In this document: positions 1 to 8,113 of the stretch, piece after piece
How positions within the stretch are numbered: position 1 is the stretch's first letter
How the letters are laid out: each line of letters starts with the position of its first letter
Assembly (NCBI GenBank): GCA_964645765.1
Contig: CAZYBE010000028.1
Span: 1 to 41,933 of the forward strand
DNA length: 41,933 nt
Origin: CAZGMN01 sp964645765
Lineage (GTDB): Bacteria; Acidobacteriota; Aminicenantia; Aminicenantales; Aminicenantaceae
Direction: 5' to 3'
Program-made: the position numbers and the translations under genes
The notes under the pieces: model-generated
Told to the model about the DNA's origin: nothing
The model's database searches: none
The model's input: the letters and a program-made list of their open reading frames with translations, nothing else

Positions 1-2297
1 AGGCCGATATAATTTGTGCTCCCTTCTTCCTGAGCCCAGGAGCCGGTTTCGACCTGGCCAGGGTTGGTTCCCTTTGCCGAGGAGTGGCAGTAGGAAGCGT
101 TTAAGAAAATGTTAGAGCCGATTATTCCGCTGAGCTCCAGCTCAATCCCCTGATAGTTTCTTCTTTTGTATTCGAAGTTGTCAAAAAAGTATTTATACCC
201 TTTTTCAATATCAAGGAGAGCCAGGACTTCGAGTAAGTTTTCAGCATCTGTCCTTACATATCGCCCTTTGATTGCCCAATTCCGGCCGAGCCGATGGTCA
301 AACTCGATGAGATAGCGGGTGAGAAAGTTTGGCTTGATTTTCGGGTTTATTTCAAAAGGCTGGCTCTTCTGCTCATTCTCAAACTGCCAGTTTGAAGTGT
401 TGTGGAGCTCTGTCTCTGACGGATTGGAAGGTCCCTGCCACCTGTAAGTGCGGAAGGTCAGGCCAGCTCCTGAGTTTAAAAGCCCTAAAGGCATGGTCGT
501 GATCAAATCAGAAAATCTTCCCCATCCTAATTTCAGGATGTTAGCCCCGTTCCCTGTGATGTCCACAGCAAGAGTGAAGCGGGGCGAGATGAAGTCGCCA
601 AGGCTCCAAGACCAGAGCTTCTCTCCTTTATTATCGACGCAGAGTTGAGTCTGGCTGCGGACTCCAGCCATGAGAGTCAATCTCTTAAAGGTAATCTTAT
701 CCTTAAAGAAAAGCCCTATTCCCCGCGAGGAGTTGATAAAATTAAACTCGCCGTACTCATAGAAAAAAGTTGGAGTCCTTGCTCCTTCCCTCCAGCTATC
801 AAAATAATATTTTGTTCCGGCGTCAAAGCCATTGTCAGGGTAGAGGTCTTCTTCTCTTCCGGTGAAGTCAACGGCAAAATCAGAAGAGAAAGTGTAATAT
901 TCGAAGCCAAAGTTAAGCTCGTGCCGGCCGAATGTCTCTGTCTGGAGATGCTTGGTCAACTTGAGGTTGAAGTCCAGTCTTTTCTGGTCGTCAGTGACGT
1001 TTCCGTAAGAATTGTGGACATTCCGGGCTAAGTCTTCGACATAATACTGAGCCGGACCAAGGTCTCCGTCCACAGGCTCGATGAATGAGTCTCTTATGAT
1101 TTGTCCCACCCCGGCCTCGATGAAGGTTGAGGAGTTGAGAATTCCTTTGTAGTTCATGCGGATGATGAAATCAGAAAAGGTATTTTTTTCGAACAAGTCC
1201 TCGATTCCTATTCCGCCTTTCTGGCCGAGGGATTTATTGAAGATCGTTGTCAGAGAAAGGTTGTGATTGCTGTTTAAGGCATAGGTGAGCTTGGTAAAGA
1301 TGTTGTCGTTTCTGTGGGTTCGGCTTCCTCCTGGCACAAAAAGATAATCGGCTGTGGTGTCTTTTGTCTCTTCTGTATTGACGAAGAAGTTGTTGGAGAG
1401 GAAAAACCAAAGCTTATTCTTGATAATAGGCCCGCCGAGGTTGAAATACCAGTTGGAGTTGGAGAAAGAATCGGGTTCGCTGGCTGACGAAAGCTGGTCC
1501 TGGCGCGAAGACTGAAAGCTCTTGTCGGTGAACAGGAGTGAGAATTCGCCGGCCAGGGTGTTGCTTCCGCTCTTGGTGACCATATTGATGATGCCGCCGT
1601 AGGCAGAGCCGAACTCAGGGCTGAACGGGTCGGAGATAATCTGCATTTCGTCGATGGAATCAAAGTTGAGCTGCGCTCCCGAATTCCTGAGCCTCACCCC
1701 GCTGATGGAGAGGCCGTCGACAATCCAGTTGTTGCCCTCTTCTCCCTCGCCGCGAAAGCTCGGCTGGCCCTCGATGGCCCTTCCCCGGCGGGTATTGACT
1801 CTGACGCCGGTGACTCCTGGAGTCACCTTGACCATATCAACCACAGTTCGATTCTGGGAAGGCAGTCTTTCCAGGTCTGTGCTCGTCAAATGGAAGCTGG
1901 TGTCGGTTGAGGTCTTATCGATTAGAGGAGCTTCGGCAGTGACAACAATCTCTTTCTTCAGCTCGGCCGCTCTCATCGTCACTTTCAAATCAGTCACCTG
2001 TCCCAAGCGGACAATGACATTTTCCTCCGTAACAGAACTGAACCCTTCAAGCTTGAAGGCCAGAGTGTACTTTCCGACAGGAAGGAGCGAAAAAAGGAAT
2101 TCGCCGTCTTTTGAAGAAAGCGAATTCCGGACACCTTGAAGGCTTGGGCTTCTGGCTGTTATCTCGACCCCAGGCAGTCCCTCCCCTGTCTCATCCACAA
2201 CCTTTCCTTGAATCTTGCCTGTCTCTATGGCCCGAAGCTCGAAGGAGAGAAGACAAAAAAGGGAGAAGAAAAAGAGACTAATTCTTTTGCCGACCAT
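1..2297 (-). CDS. TonB-dependent receptor with carboxypeptidase-regulatory-like N-terminus (C-terminus beyond window)
   Basis: Outer-membrane beta-barrel receptor for TonB-driven uptake of a ligand that cannot be named from sequence. Reading the minus strand from the ATG at 2297 gives 765 open codons and then the window edge, so the C-terminal barrel is missing. Residues 1-23 are a signal peptide (charged start, Phe/Leu-rich core, cleavage near ELRA). Residues about 26-107 form a carboxypeptidase-regulatory-like beta-sandwich (GKIQGKVVDETGEGLPGVEI). A plug domain follows at about 110-240, with the typical VTAEAPLID and SAYGGIINMVTKSG stretches, and then aromatic-rich barrel strands. This architecture is common in Acidobacteriota and Bacteroidota. 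The start lies 27 nt after the inositol-phosphate synthase stop, so it may be co-transcribed, but no strong Shine-Dalgarno is seen. The fold is secure and the substrate is unknown. Confidence 0.88.
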   Translation of the reverse strand, partial: MVGKRISLFFFSLFCLLSFELRAIETGKIQGKVVDETGEGLPGVEITARSPSLQGVRNSLSSKDGEFLFSLLPVGKYTLAFKLEGFSSVTEENVIVRLGQVTDLKVTMRAAELKKEIVVTAEAPLIDKTSTDTSFHLTSTDLERLPSQNRTVVDMVKVTPGVTGVRVNTRRGRAIEGQPSFRGEGEEGNNWIVDGLSISGVRLRNSGAQLNFDSIDEMQIISDPFSPEFGSAYGGIINMVTKSGSNTLAGEFSLLFTDKSFQSSRQDQLSSASEPDSFSNSNWYFNLGGPIIKNKLWFFLSNNFFVNTEETKDTTADYLFVPGGSRTHRNDNIFTKLTYALNSNHNLSLTTIFNKSLGQKGGIGIEDLFEKNTFSDFIIRMNYKGILNSSTFIEAGVGQIIRDSFIEPVDGDLGPAQYYVEDLARNVHNSYGNVTDDQKRLDFNLKLTKHLQTETFGRHELNFGFEYYTFSSDFAVDFTGREEDLYPDNGFDAGTKYYFDSWREGARTPTFFYEYGEFNFINSSRGIGLFFKDKITFKRLTLMAGVRSQTQLCVDNKGEKLWSWSLGDFISPRFTLAVDITGNGANILKLGWGRFSDLITTMPLGLLNSGAGLTFRTYRWQGPSNPSETELHNTSNWQFENEQKSQPFEINPKIKPNFLTRYLIEFDHRLGRNWAIKGRYVRTDAENLLEVLALLDIEKGYKYFFDNFEYKRRNYQGIELELSGIIGSNIFLNASYCHSSAKGTNPGQVETGSWAQEEGSTNYIG

Positions 2298-2324
2298 ATC
2301 TTGTTGTACTCGGCTCTTTCCCGC

Positions 2325-3434
2325 TTATTTCTTTTTTGATTTGGGTTCTTTCTTCCCGTATTTTTTGATGAATTCCTCGGTGAGATGCTTTGCTTCTGTG
2401 TCCGTGTATTGCTTGGGAGGAGTCTTCATGAAATAGGATGAAGGGCCCTCGAGCGCCCCTGCCAGCCGGTTATCCAGCGCCAGCTTACAGCAGCGGATAG
2501 CGTCGATGACCACACCGGCGGAATTGGGTGAATCCTCGACTGAAAGCCTGCACTCGAGCTGAGTGGGGACATTGCCGAAATGGCGGCTCTCGATGCGCAG
2601 GAAGCAGAGCTTGTTATCTTTTTGCCAGGGGACATAGTCACTCGGGCCAACATGGACATTTTCAGGGTCGATATTGAGTCCCCTGGCCTTTATCTGAGAG
2701 ACCACGGCATTTGTTTTTGATATTTTTTTGGAATAGAGCCTTTCCCTTTCCAGCATGTTGAGAAAATCCGTGTTTCCCCCGGTGTTGAGCTGGTAAGTCC
2801 TGTCGATCGGCATTCCCCGGTCAAGATAGAGATTGACCAGTGTCCTGTGGAGGATGGTGGCGCCAACCTGTGATTTTATGTCGTCGCCAATCGTAGGCAG
2901 GTTCTTTTTTGCAAACCTTTTCTGCCAGTATTTCTCGCTGGCGATGAAGACCGGAATACAGTTGATAAAGGCACAGCCCGCATCCAGGACTTGCTCAACA
3001 TACCATTTTGTTGCCTCTTCACTTCCCACAGGAAGGTAGTTGATCACGATGTCCGTCTTGGCTGCTCTGAGGATGCCGCTGACATCTGCCGTGGCGCCGG
3101 GCGCTTTTTGAATGATCTGAGAAAGATATTTTCCAAGGCCGTCGTGAGTCATGCCCCGATCAACTCTGACATTCAAATTAGGAACGTCAGAAAATTTAGT
3201 GGTGTTGTTAGGCCAGGTAAAAATGGCCTCGCTTAAGTCTTTTCCCACCTTGTTTTTGTCGATATCAAAGGCCGCCACAAATTCGACGTCGCGAATATGG
3301 TAGCCGCCGAGGTTGACATGCATAACCCCGGGGATAAAGTCTGTCTCCTTGGCATTCTTGTAGTATTCAATGCCTTGAACCAGGGAAGAGGCGCAGTTTC
3401 CCGCGCCGATTATCGCCACTCTGATTTTTTCCAT
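2325..3434 (-). CDS. Inositol-3-phosphate synthase
   Basis: NAD-dependent cyclisation of glucose-6-phosphate to 1D-myo-inositol 3-phosphate, in the cytoplasm. The 369-aa product has an N-terminal Rossmann loop (IIGAGNCASSL, residues 8-18), the family motif NTGGNTDFLNM (217-227), KKISKTNAV (236-244) and GPSDYVPWQKDNK (263-275), matching the short actinobacterial/archaeal form of the family. The frame extends upstream to 3545. The start at 3434 is chosen because the protein begins at the Rossmann strand there and an AGGAGG Shine-Dalgarno sits 9 nt upstream, inside the end of the preceding gene. It follows the CDP-alcohol phosphatidyltransferase by 4 nt, which points to coupled synthesis of inositol phosphate and its transfer to a lipid. 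Confidence 0.93.
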   Translation of the reverse strand: MEKIRVAIIGAGNCASSLVQGIEYYKNAKETDFIPGVMHVNLGGYHIRDVEFVAAFDIDKNKVGKDLSEAIFTWPNNTTKFSDVPNLNVRVDRGMTHDGLGKYLSQIIQKAPGATADVSGILRAAKTDIVINYLPVGSEEATKWYVEQVLDAGCAFINCIPVFIASEKYWQKRFAKKNLPTIGDDIKSQVGATILHRTLVNLYLDRGMPIDRTYQLNTGGNTDFLNMLERERLYSKKISKTNAVVSQIKARGLNIDPENVHVGPSDYVPWQKDNKLCFLRIESRHFGNVPTQLECRLSVEDSPNSAGVVIDAIRCCKLALDNRLAGALEGPSSYFMKTPPKQYTDTEAKHLTEEFIKKYGKKEPKSKKK

Positions 3435-3438
3435 TCTT

Positions 3439-4095
3439 TCACGCCTCCTTTCCGGAATGCTTTTCTTTCTCGACCTTCTTGACATAAAAAGTCCTTTGGA
3501 TGGCGGTGATGTTGGAGATGACAGCAATGGCAGCCAGAAAAACAATCATGACGGGGTTGAAGATTTTAAAGAGCGAACCGATAATAGCGCCCCCAGAGAG
3601 CAGAACCATTCTTTCAGCTCTCTGCATGATTCCAATCCGGCAGTCTATACCCAATCCTTCGGCCCTGGCTCTGGTGTAGCTGACCATGGTTGAACCAAGA
3701 AAAGTCCAGAAGGTGACCCAGAGAGCCCAGTTGTTTCTGAAATGGAAGGCAAGTCCCAGGTAGATGAAGAATTCAGAGTATCTGTCCAGGGTTGAGTCGA
3801 ATATGGCTCCGAAGAGGCTCTTCTGGTTTGTATCCGCAGCCACTTTTCCGTCGATGATATCGAAGAAGCCGCAGATGATAATGGCGATTCCAGCCAAGAA
3901 AGGCTGTTCGAAGGCAAAAAGAAGGCCTGCTCCCAGCCCTGCAAGAAGACCGATGATGGTCAAAAGATTGGGCTTAATTTTGAGGTTGACGAAGAAAGCG
4001 GCGAACTGATTCATAGAATCGAGGGTGAAGGTTATCAGCTTTTTCGGGAGAAGACGTATCGGCTCGTGAGTCTGGCTTTGCATCTCGGATTTCAT
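3439..4095 (-). CDS. CDP-alcohol phosphatidyltransferase, probable phosphatidylinositol-phosphate synthase
   Basis: Membrane enzyme of 218 aa that probably joins CDP-diacylglycerol to inositol 3-phosphate. The substrate is inferred from the inositol-3-phosphate synthase 4 nt downstream. About six membrane segments are visible. The family motif spans residues 79-104: Asp79, Asp82, Gly83, Ala86, Gly96, Asp100 and Asp104 are all present at the right spacing. The Arg that normally follows the conserved Ala is Ala87 here. All four metal-binding Asp residues remain, so activity is still expected. The start at 4095 has no clear Shine-Dalgarno, and an in-frame ATG at 4083 is an alternative. No partner phosphatase that would yield phosphatidylinositol lies nearby. 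Other CDP-alcohol acceptors cannot be excluded. Confidence 0.85.
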   Translation of the reverse strand: MKSEMQSQTHEPIRLLPKKLITFTLDSMNQFAAFFVNLKIKPNLLTIIGLLAGLGAGLLFAFEQPFLAGIAIIICGFFDIIDGKVAADTNQKSLFGAIFDSTLDRYSEFFIYLGLAFHFRNNWALWVTFWTFLGSTMVSYTRARAEGLGIDCRIGIMQRAERMVLLSGGAIIGSLFKIFNPVMIVFLAAIAVISNITAIQRTFYVKKVEKEKHSGKEA

Positions 4096-4162
4096 TGAAC
4101 TGAATGAAAGAGCATAATTACTCTATTATCAAAAAAAATTCAAGTTGATTGAACCTTTTCTT

Positions 4163-4372
4163 TCACTCGACCTTGATTTTTTTCCCTTTCTCTGACTTCA
4201 CACGCTCTTTTTTTTCCAGAGCCTCAATCCTGTGATCTATCACGGAGCGCAGGGCGAGGAGGATTTCCTTTTTCGCTTTGAGGAAGTGGTCAAAAGTTTT
4301 TTCAGGGATGACAAGGGAAAAAAGCTCTTCAGGAATGCTGATTCTTATCTCTCTCGTTTTTTCTTGGTTCAT
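4163..4372 (-). CDS. Conserved-looking small protein, 69 aa, function unknown
   Basis: I do not recognise this protein. The ATG at 4372 is chosen over an upstream in-frame start because GGAGGTGA lies 6 nt before it. The product is charged, with a short beta-like start (REIRISIPEEL), a helix rich in Lys/Leu/Ile and a very basic Lys/Glu tail from about residue 50. No signal peptide or membrane segment is seen. It lies after the ArsA-like ATPase and before the phosphatidyltransferase on the same strand, separated from the ATPase by a strong hairpin. The helical character and size would fit a small adaptor or membrane-surface protein, but nothing in the sequence proves a role. Confidence 0.6.
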   Translation of the reverse strand: MNQEKTREIRISIPEELFSLVIPEKTFDHFLKAKKEILLALRSVIDHRIEALEKKERVKSEKGKKIKVE

Positions 4373-4399
4373 TTCTTCACCTCCAATAAGGGGTAATAA

Positions 4400-4441
4400 G
4401 GGGACAGTCCCCTTTTTCAAGTGAAAAAGGGGACTGTCCCT
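4400..4441. terminator. Strong 18-bp hairpin between ArsA-like gene and 69-aa gene
   Basis: Left arm 4401-4418 and right arm 4423-4440 pair perfectly around an AAGT loop; the core is GGGACAGTCCCC followed by a T run, with the complement on the other side. Five T residues follow on the plus strand, so it has terminator shape for rightward transcription. For the leftward genes the T tract is weaker. The GGGGACAGTCCCC core is itself palindromic, so the element could equally be a mobile REP-like sequence. Confidence 0.55.
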
Positions 4442-4446
4442 TTTTA

Positions 4447-5610
4447 TTAATGACGGAAACTTATCCTCAGTTTTTCTTCTTCAAACTTTGCTCCTTTTAT
4501 GGAGTAGCTGAGGAGCGTTTGGGGAAGAAGAATATTCCTTTTATAATTTCCAACCCTGACGAAGAGTTCTTCACCCTTCTGAAAAAGGTCCAAATCTTTC
4601 TTTTTCACAAAAGGCAGCCTCAGGAAGAGGTCGAACCCGGCATCAGCCTTTTCAATCGTAATCGGCCTTTGGCTGAAGAATATTTGAGTCGGGTCTTTTT
4701 TGCCGTAGACTTTTTGAGCCACCTCCTGAAGCAGGTCCAGGCCCACAATCTCTTGAGAAAAAAGCTCCAAGGGGATGATGGGCAGAGGGGAAAAACATTC
4801 CTTGATCAGCTGCTGATAAGAAGCCTGGATGGTCTTCCATTTCTTGAAATAGATGTCCTGAACTTGGGGCGGGATCACGCGGTTGACGATGATGAGGTCG
4901 ACGGCGTAGCCAAAAAGGCTGAAGAAGGTGAAGGCCCTTTGCGTTTCTTTAATTACCATCTTTTCTGGGTTGATCACAAGGCGGATAGTCGTCTTTCGGC
5001 TGTCTTCCAGGATCTCTTTCATCTCTGCCAGTTGAGTCGTGAGCCTTTTCAGGGCTTCGAAGATTCTATCCTCGGGAAAGGGGAAGGGAAGGATGCGGCT
5101 GGCAACCGGCCTGATGGCCTTGGCTGCTGTCCTCTGGATGGGAAAAATGTGCTTGAGGTACCAGTTTGTTATCTCCGGAGCGCTCAACAGCCGCAAAGTG
5201 TCGCCTGTAGGAGCGCAGTCGACGATGACCACCTCGAAATCTGATTTTTGATAGTAATTTCGGATTTCCATCAGGCTGAAAAGCTCTTCCATGCCAGGGA
5301 AGATGCTCATTTCGCCTGCCTCTATGGTGTCCACTCCCTGGGAGGCGAAGAGCTCAGTCAGATAGCTTTTGATCTCTCCCCATTTTTTCTCGATTTCCTC
5401 AAGAGAGTTGATCTCCTGACCGTAAAGATTGGGAGAGATATTCTTGAGGTCGTTGGAAAGCTGGGTTTCGAAGGAGTCAGAAAGGCTATGGGCGGCATCA
5501 GTGGAGATGGCCAGGGTTTTGTATCCTTTCTTGGCTGAGAGCAGGGCTGTGGCTGCAGCTAACGTCGTCTTGCCGACTCCGCCTTTTCCAGTAAAAAGAA
5601 TGATACGCAT
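4447..5610 (-). CDS. ArsA/GET3-family ATPase with C-terminal HSP20-like domain
   Basis: A 387-aa soluble P-loop ATPase of the arsenite-pump/GET3 class. Residues 8-15 form the deviant Walker A GKGGVGKT, followed by the A-loop STDAAHSLSD (36-45) and the switch region VDCAPTGDTLRLL. The middle is helical (KHIFPIQR onward), as in GET3-like proteins that hold hydrophobic segments. The last about 65 residues (from KADAGFDLFLRLPF) form a beta-sandwich matching the ArsA HSP20-like domain. It is single-length, not the tandem ArsA of arsenite pumps, and no ArsB, ArsR or ArsC is nearby, so a role in membrane-protein targeting or chaperoning is more likely than arsenic export. The start at 5610 has only a weak Shine-Dalgarno. 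Confidence 0.85.
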   Translation of the reverse strand: MRIILFTGKGGVGKTTLAAATALLSAKKGYKTLAISTDAAHSLSDSFETQLSNDLKNISPNLYGQEINSLEEIEKKWGEIKSYLTELFASQGVDTIEAGEMSIFPGMEELFSLMEIRNYYQKSDFEVVIVDCAPTGDTLRLLSAPEITNWYLKHIFPIQRTAAKAIRPVASRILPFPFPEDRIFEALKRLTTQLAEMKEILEDSRKTTIRLVINPEKMVIKETQRAFTFFSLFGYAVDLIIVNRVIPPQVQDIYFKKWKTIQASYQQLIKECFSPLPIIPLELFSQEIVGLDLLQEVAQKVYGKKDPTQIFFSQRPITIEKADAGFDLFLRLPFVKKKDLDLFQKGEELFVRVGNYKRNILLPQTLLSYSIKGAKFEEEKLRISFRH

Positions 5611-5689
5611 TTAACTCATTCAGTTAGATTTCCGAGAAATTCTGGTATAGATATTCTATCACTCTTCAGGGGTAAGTCAACCGTTAAGA

Positions 5690-5871
5690 GGTTTTGGGAA
5701 ATAGCCGCAGCGACCATAGCGGATTTAGCCTTCGGAATTCGCTCTTCGAGGGGACCCGACGAAGTCGGGCGGCGAGGATGTCTGAGCGAAGCGAGTTCCG
5801 CAGCCGCCGAGAAGAGCGAATGGAGAATGGCGTTAAAAATCCGCTTGGGAGCGAGGCTATTTCCCAAAACC
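5690..5871 (+). repeat. 182-bp palindromic repeat, copy 1
   Basis: The ends are perfect 17-bp inverted repeats (GGTTTTGGGAAATAGCC and its complement). Inside are nested complementary arms, including TTCGCTCTTC with GAAGAGCGAA and a CCCGAC/GTCGGG hairpin. No gene is encoded. A second copy of the same length lies inverted at 13154-13335 with nine differences. It fills most of the 320-bp gap between the isomerase stop and the ArsA-like start; outside it I see nothing further in that gap. It resembles a MITE-like or structured-RNA element. No clear target duplication is visible. Confidence 0.85.
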
Positions 5872-5930
5872 TTGGCAAAGAGTGCATTAATCCCTTGCCC
5901 CAGAATCGACATTGGTTATGCCTTTAGCTT

Positions 5931-7412
5931 CTAATCGAAGGGGTTTTCGCTTTTGTAGAGCATCCCTTTCGGCTGGTTGAAGGAGACGTCCTCAGCGCCC
6001 AGCACTTTCATCGCAGCAAAGAAAGATTTTCCAGCGTGTTTAAAGGCAACCGCAGTATGGTGGGGGAATCTTTTCTCGATGAGGATATGGCGGTAAAATC
6101 GGCCCATCTCTCTGACCGCAAAGACACCGATGCCTCCGAATGACCTGGGGTCGATGTCGAGCACTTCTCCTTCAGCAGCATAGGAGCGGAGAGTTGTATC
6201 GGCTGTCGATTGCAGGCGGAAGACGGTTATCTCTCCAGGCTTGATTCTTCCTTCGAGGGTTCCTCTGGTTATCTCCGGTTTTTTGCCAGATTCCAGGAGC
6301 CGGTTCATGATCAGCTGGTATTTTAACTCACCGCGAATCAGGCAGGAGGAAGCTGTGTTTCCGCAGTGAAAGCCCATAAAGAGGTCGCTGGGCTCATAGT
6401 CTCTGATAATTTTTTTAGATTTTTTATACATATCATAAGGGACAGTGTTGTTGATGTCGAGCAGTGTGGCTGGATGCTCGGTGGCGCAGGTGGCGATGTA
6501 TTCACTCAAGGCGCCGTAGATATCGACCTCGCAGGAGACAGGGATGCCGGCCGAGGCGAGCCGTGAGTTGACATAGCAGGGAACAAAGCCGAAGTAATAT
6601 TCAAAAGCCGGCCAGCATTTGTTGGCAAAAATCCCGAATTCGGAAGCTCCCAGATTCTTCGACATGAATCCGGTCAGAGCAAGCTCATACTGGGCAAGCT
6701 TTTCCAGAAGGTCAGGATAAGCGTTTCCTTTTCCCAGCTCTTTGGACATATCTTTGGCAATGGCTTTGACCTTCGGGTCGTTCTTGGCGCGCAGAAAGAT
6801 ATCGTAGAGGTCGAGCTCTGAGTTTTCCATGACCTCGACGCCGATATCATAGAGAGGCTTGATAGGAGCATTGCAGGCGAGAAAATCCTGGGGCCTTGGC
6901 CCGAAGGAAAATATCTTAAGCTTTCGCAGGCCGAGCAGGATTCTTGCCACCGGAATAAATTCTTCAATAAACTGCGCCACCTCTTTCGCGATTCCCACCG
7001 GATACTCTGGAATATAAGGCCTGAGATGCCTCAAGCCTGAGTTATAAGATGTGTTAAGCATCCCGCAATACGCGTCGCCTCTTCCCTCGATCAAGTTGTC
7101 TGCGGATTCTTCCGAAGCAGCAGCGAACATCACCGGGCCTTCGAATTTTTGGGCAAGAAGCGTGGTTGGACCCTCTGGCCCGAAATTCCCCAAGTAGATA
7201 ACCAGGGCATTTATCTTTTTCCGGCTGAGCTCATCCAGCGCTTTGAGCGTATCCCTTTCATTCTCAACAACAGTCTCAAGCTTGGTGATAGGGATTTTTT
7301 TCTTCCGGCATTCCTCAATGACCTTATCCCTTCTTTTTTTTGAGAGCTCCACAGGAAAGCAGTCACGCGAGACAGCCACCAGGCCTAGATGAATTTTTGG
7401 CATGTTGTTCAT
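5931..7412 (-). CDS. L-fucose/L-arabinose isomerase-family protein (probable L-arabinose isomerase)
   Basis: A 493-aa member of the fucose-isomerase-like family (COG2407 type) that interconverts aldose and ketose with a divalent metal. It is the last gene of the arabinose operon. Its start overlaps the stop of the 4-epimerase gene (ATGA at 7409-7412), with AAGGGGTGA upstream as ribosome binding site. Candidate metal ligands in the C-terminal half are the Glu in SCEVDIYG, the Asp in LLDINN and the His residues in FPHHTAVAFKH. The operon has ribulokinase and ribulose-phosphate epimerase but no classical AraA, so conversion of L-arabinose to L-ribulose is the inferred job. L-fucose or another deoxy/pentose sugar remains possible. 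Confidence 0.82.
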   Translation of the reverse strand: MNNMPKIHLGLVAVSRDCFPVELSKKRRDKVIEECRKKKIPITKLETVVENERDTLKALDELSRKKINALVIYLGNFGPEGPTTLLAQKFEGPVMFAAASEESADNLIEGRGDAYCGMLNTSYNSGLRHLRPYIPEYPVGIAKEVAQFIEEFIPVARILLGLRKLKIFSFGPRPQDFLACNAPIKPLYDIGVEVMENSELDLYDIFLRAKNDPKVKAIAKDMSKELGKGNAYPDLLEKLAQYELALTGFMSKNLGASEFGIFANKCWPAFEYYFGFVPCYVNSRLASAGIPVSCEVDIYGALSEYIATCATEHPATLLDINNTVPYDMYKKSKKIIRDYEPSDLFMGFHCGNTASSCLIRGELKYQLIMNRLLESGKKPEITRGTLEGRIKPGEITVFRLQSTADTTLRSYAAEGEVLDIDPRSFGGIGVFAVREMGRFYRHILIEKRFPHHTAVAFKHAGKSFFAAMKVLGAEDVSFNQPKGMLYKSENPFD

Positions 7413-8113
7413 TTTTCACCCCTTCTTTTTTGCCCATAATAGGCATCTGGACCATGCTTTCTTTGAAAATGCTTTTTTAAAATGTAATCCGGCAATGGCC
7501 CTTTTTCAGGATTGGCCAGAAGAGTTCCCAGGGCCATTTTTGCCACTTTTTCAAGAATCAAACTGTTCTCGACGGCTTCTGAAGGCGTCCTCCCCCAGCA
7601 GAAAGGGCCATGCCCGGCAACCAGAACTGCAGGCATCTGCCAAGGATTCAAGCCAGCAAATCTTTCGATGATAACTTTCCCGGTGTTGCCTTCATAATCC
7701 TCTTCGACTTCATCCTGGCTCAAGTAGTGTGTGACAGGAATCGGGCCATGAAAGTAATCGGCATGGGTTGTTCCTAAGCAGGGGATTTCCATTGCAGCCT
7801 GGGCAAAGACCGTCGCATGTTCGCTGTGAGCGTGGCTCACACCGCCAATTTCCGTGAAAGCTTTGTAGAGCTTTAAATGTGTTGGCGTGTCTGAAGAAGG
7901 CTTGAGATTCCCCTCGACAACTTTCCCCTCCAAATCAACGACCACGATATGCTCTGGCTTCAATTCCTCGTAAGATATTCCGCTGGGCTTGATGGCCATG
8001 AGGCCCTTTTCCCGGTCAATGCCGCTGACATTGCCGAAAGTCAAGGCGACAAGGCCACACTTGACCAAATCTAAATTGGCCTGCCAGACTTTTTCTTTTA
8101 AATCGTTAAGCAT
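7409..8113 (-). CDS. araD: L-ribulose-5-phosphate 4-epimerase
   Basis: Class II aldolase-fold enzyme of 234 aa that converts L-ribulose 5-phosphate to D-xylulose 5-phosphate, the last step before the pentose phosphate pathway. The zinc and catalytic residues match E. coli AraD by position: Asp75, His94 and His96 in GGVSHAHSEHA, Asp119 in THADY and His168 in VAGHGPF. The N-terminal NVSGID and KPSG phosphate-binding loops are present. It shares one base with the ribulokinase stop upstream (TGATG at 8111-8115) and overlaps the isomerase start downstream by 4 nt, so all three are translationally coupled. Confidence 0.95.
   Translation of the reverse strand: MLNDLKEKVWQANLDLVKCGLVALTFGNVSGIDREKGLMAIKPSGISYEELKPEHIVVVDLEGKVVEGNLKPSSDTPTHLKLYKAFTEIGGVSHAHSEHATVFAQAAMEIPCLGTTHADYFHGPIPVTHYLSQDEVEEDYEGNTGKVIIERFAGLNPWQMPAVLVAGHGPFCWGRTPSEAVENSLILEKVAKMALGTLLANPEKGPLPDYILKKHFQRKHGPDAYYGQKRRGEK

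Noticed and set aside
3435..3545. N-terminal extension of inositol-3-phosphate synthase
   Set aside because: The extension overlaps the phosphatidyltransferase gene and precedes the Rossmann strand; the AGGAGG before 3434 sets the start.
4450..5244. 264-codon plus-strand frame opposite the ArsA-like gene
   Set aside because: Antisense shadow of an intact ATPase; low-complexity translation without domain pattern.
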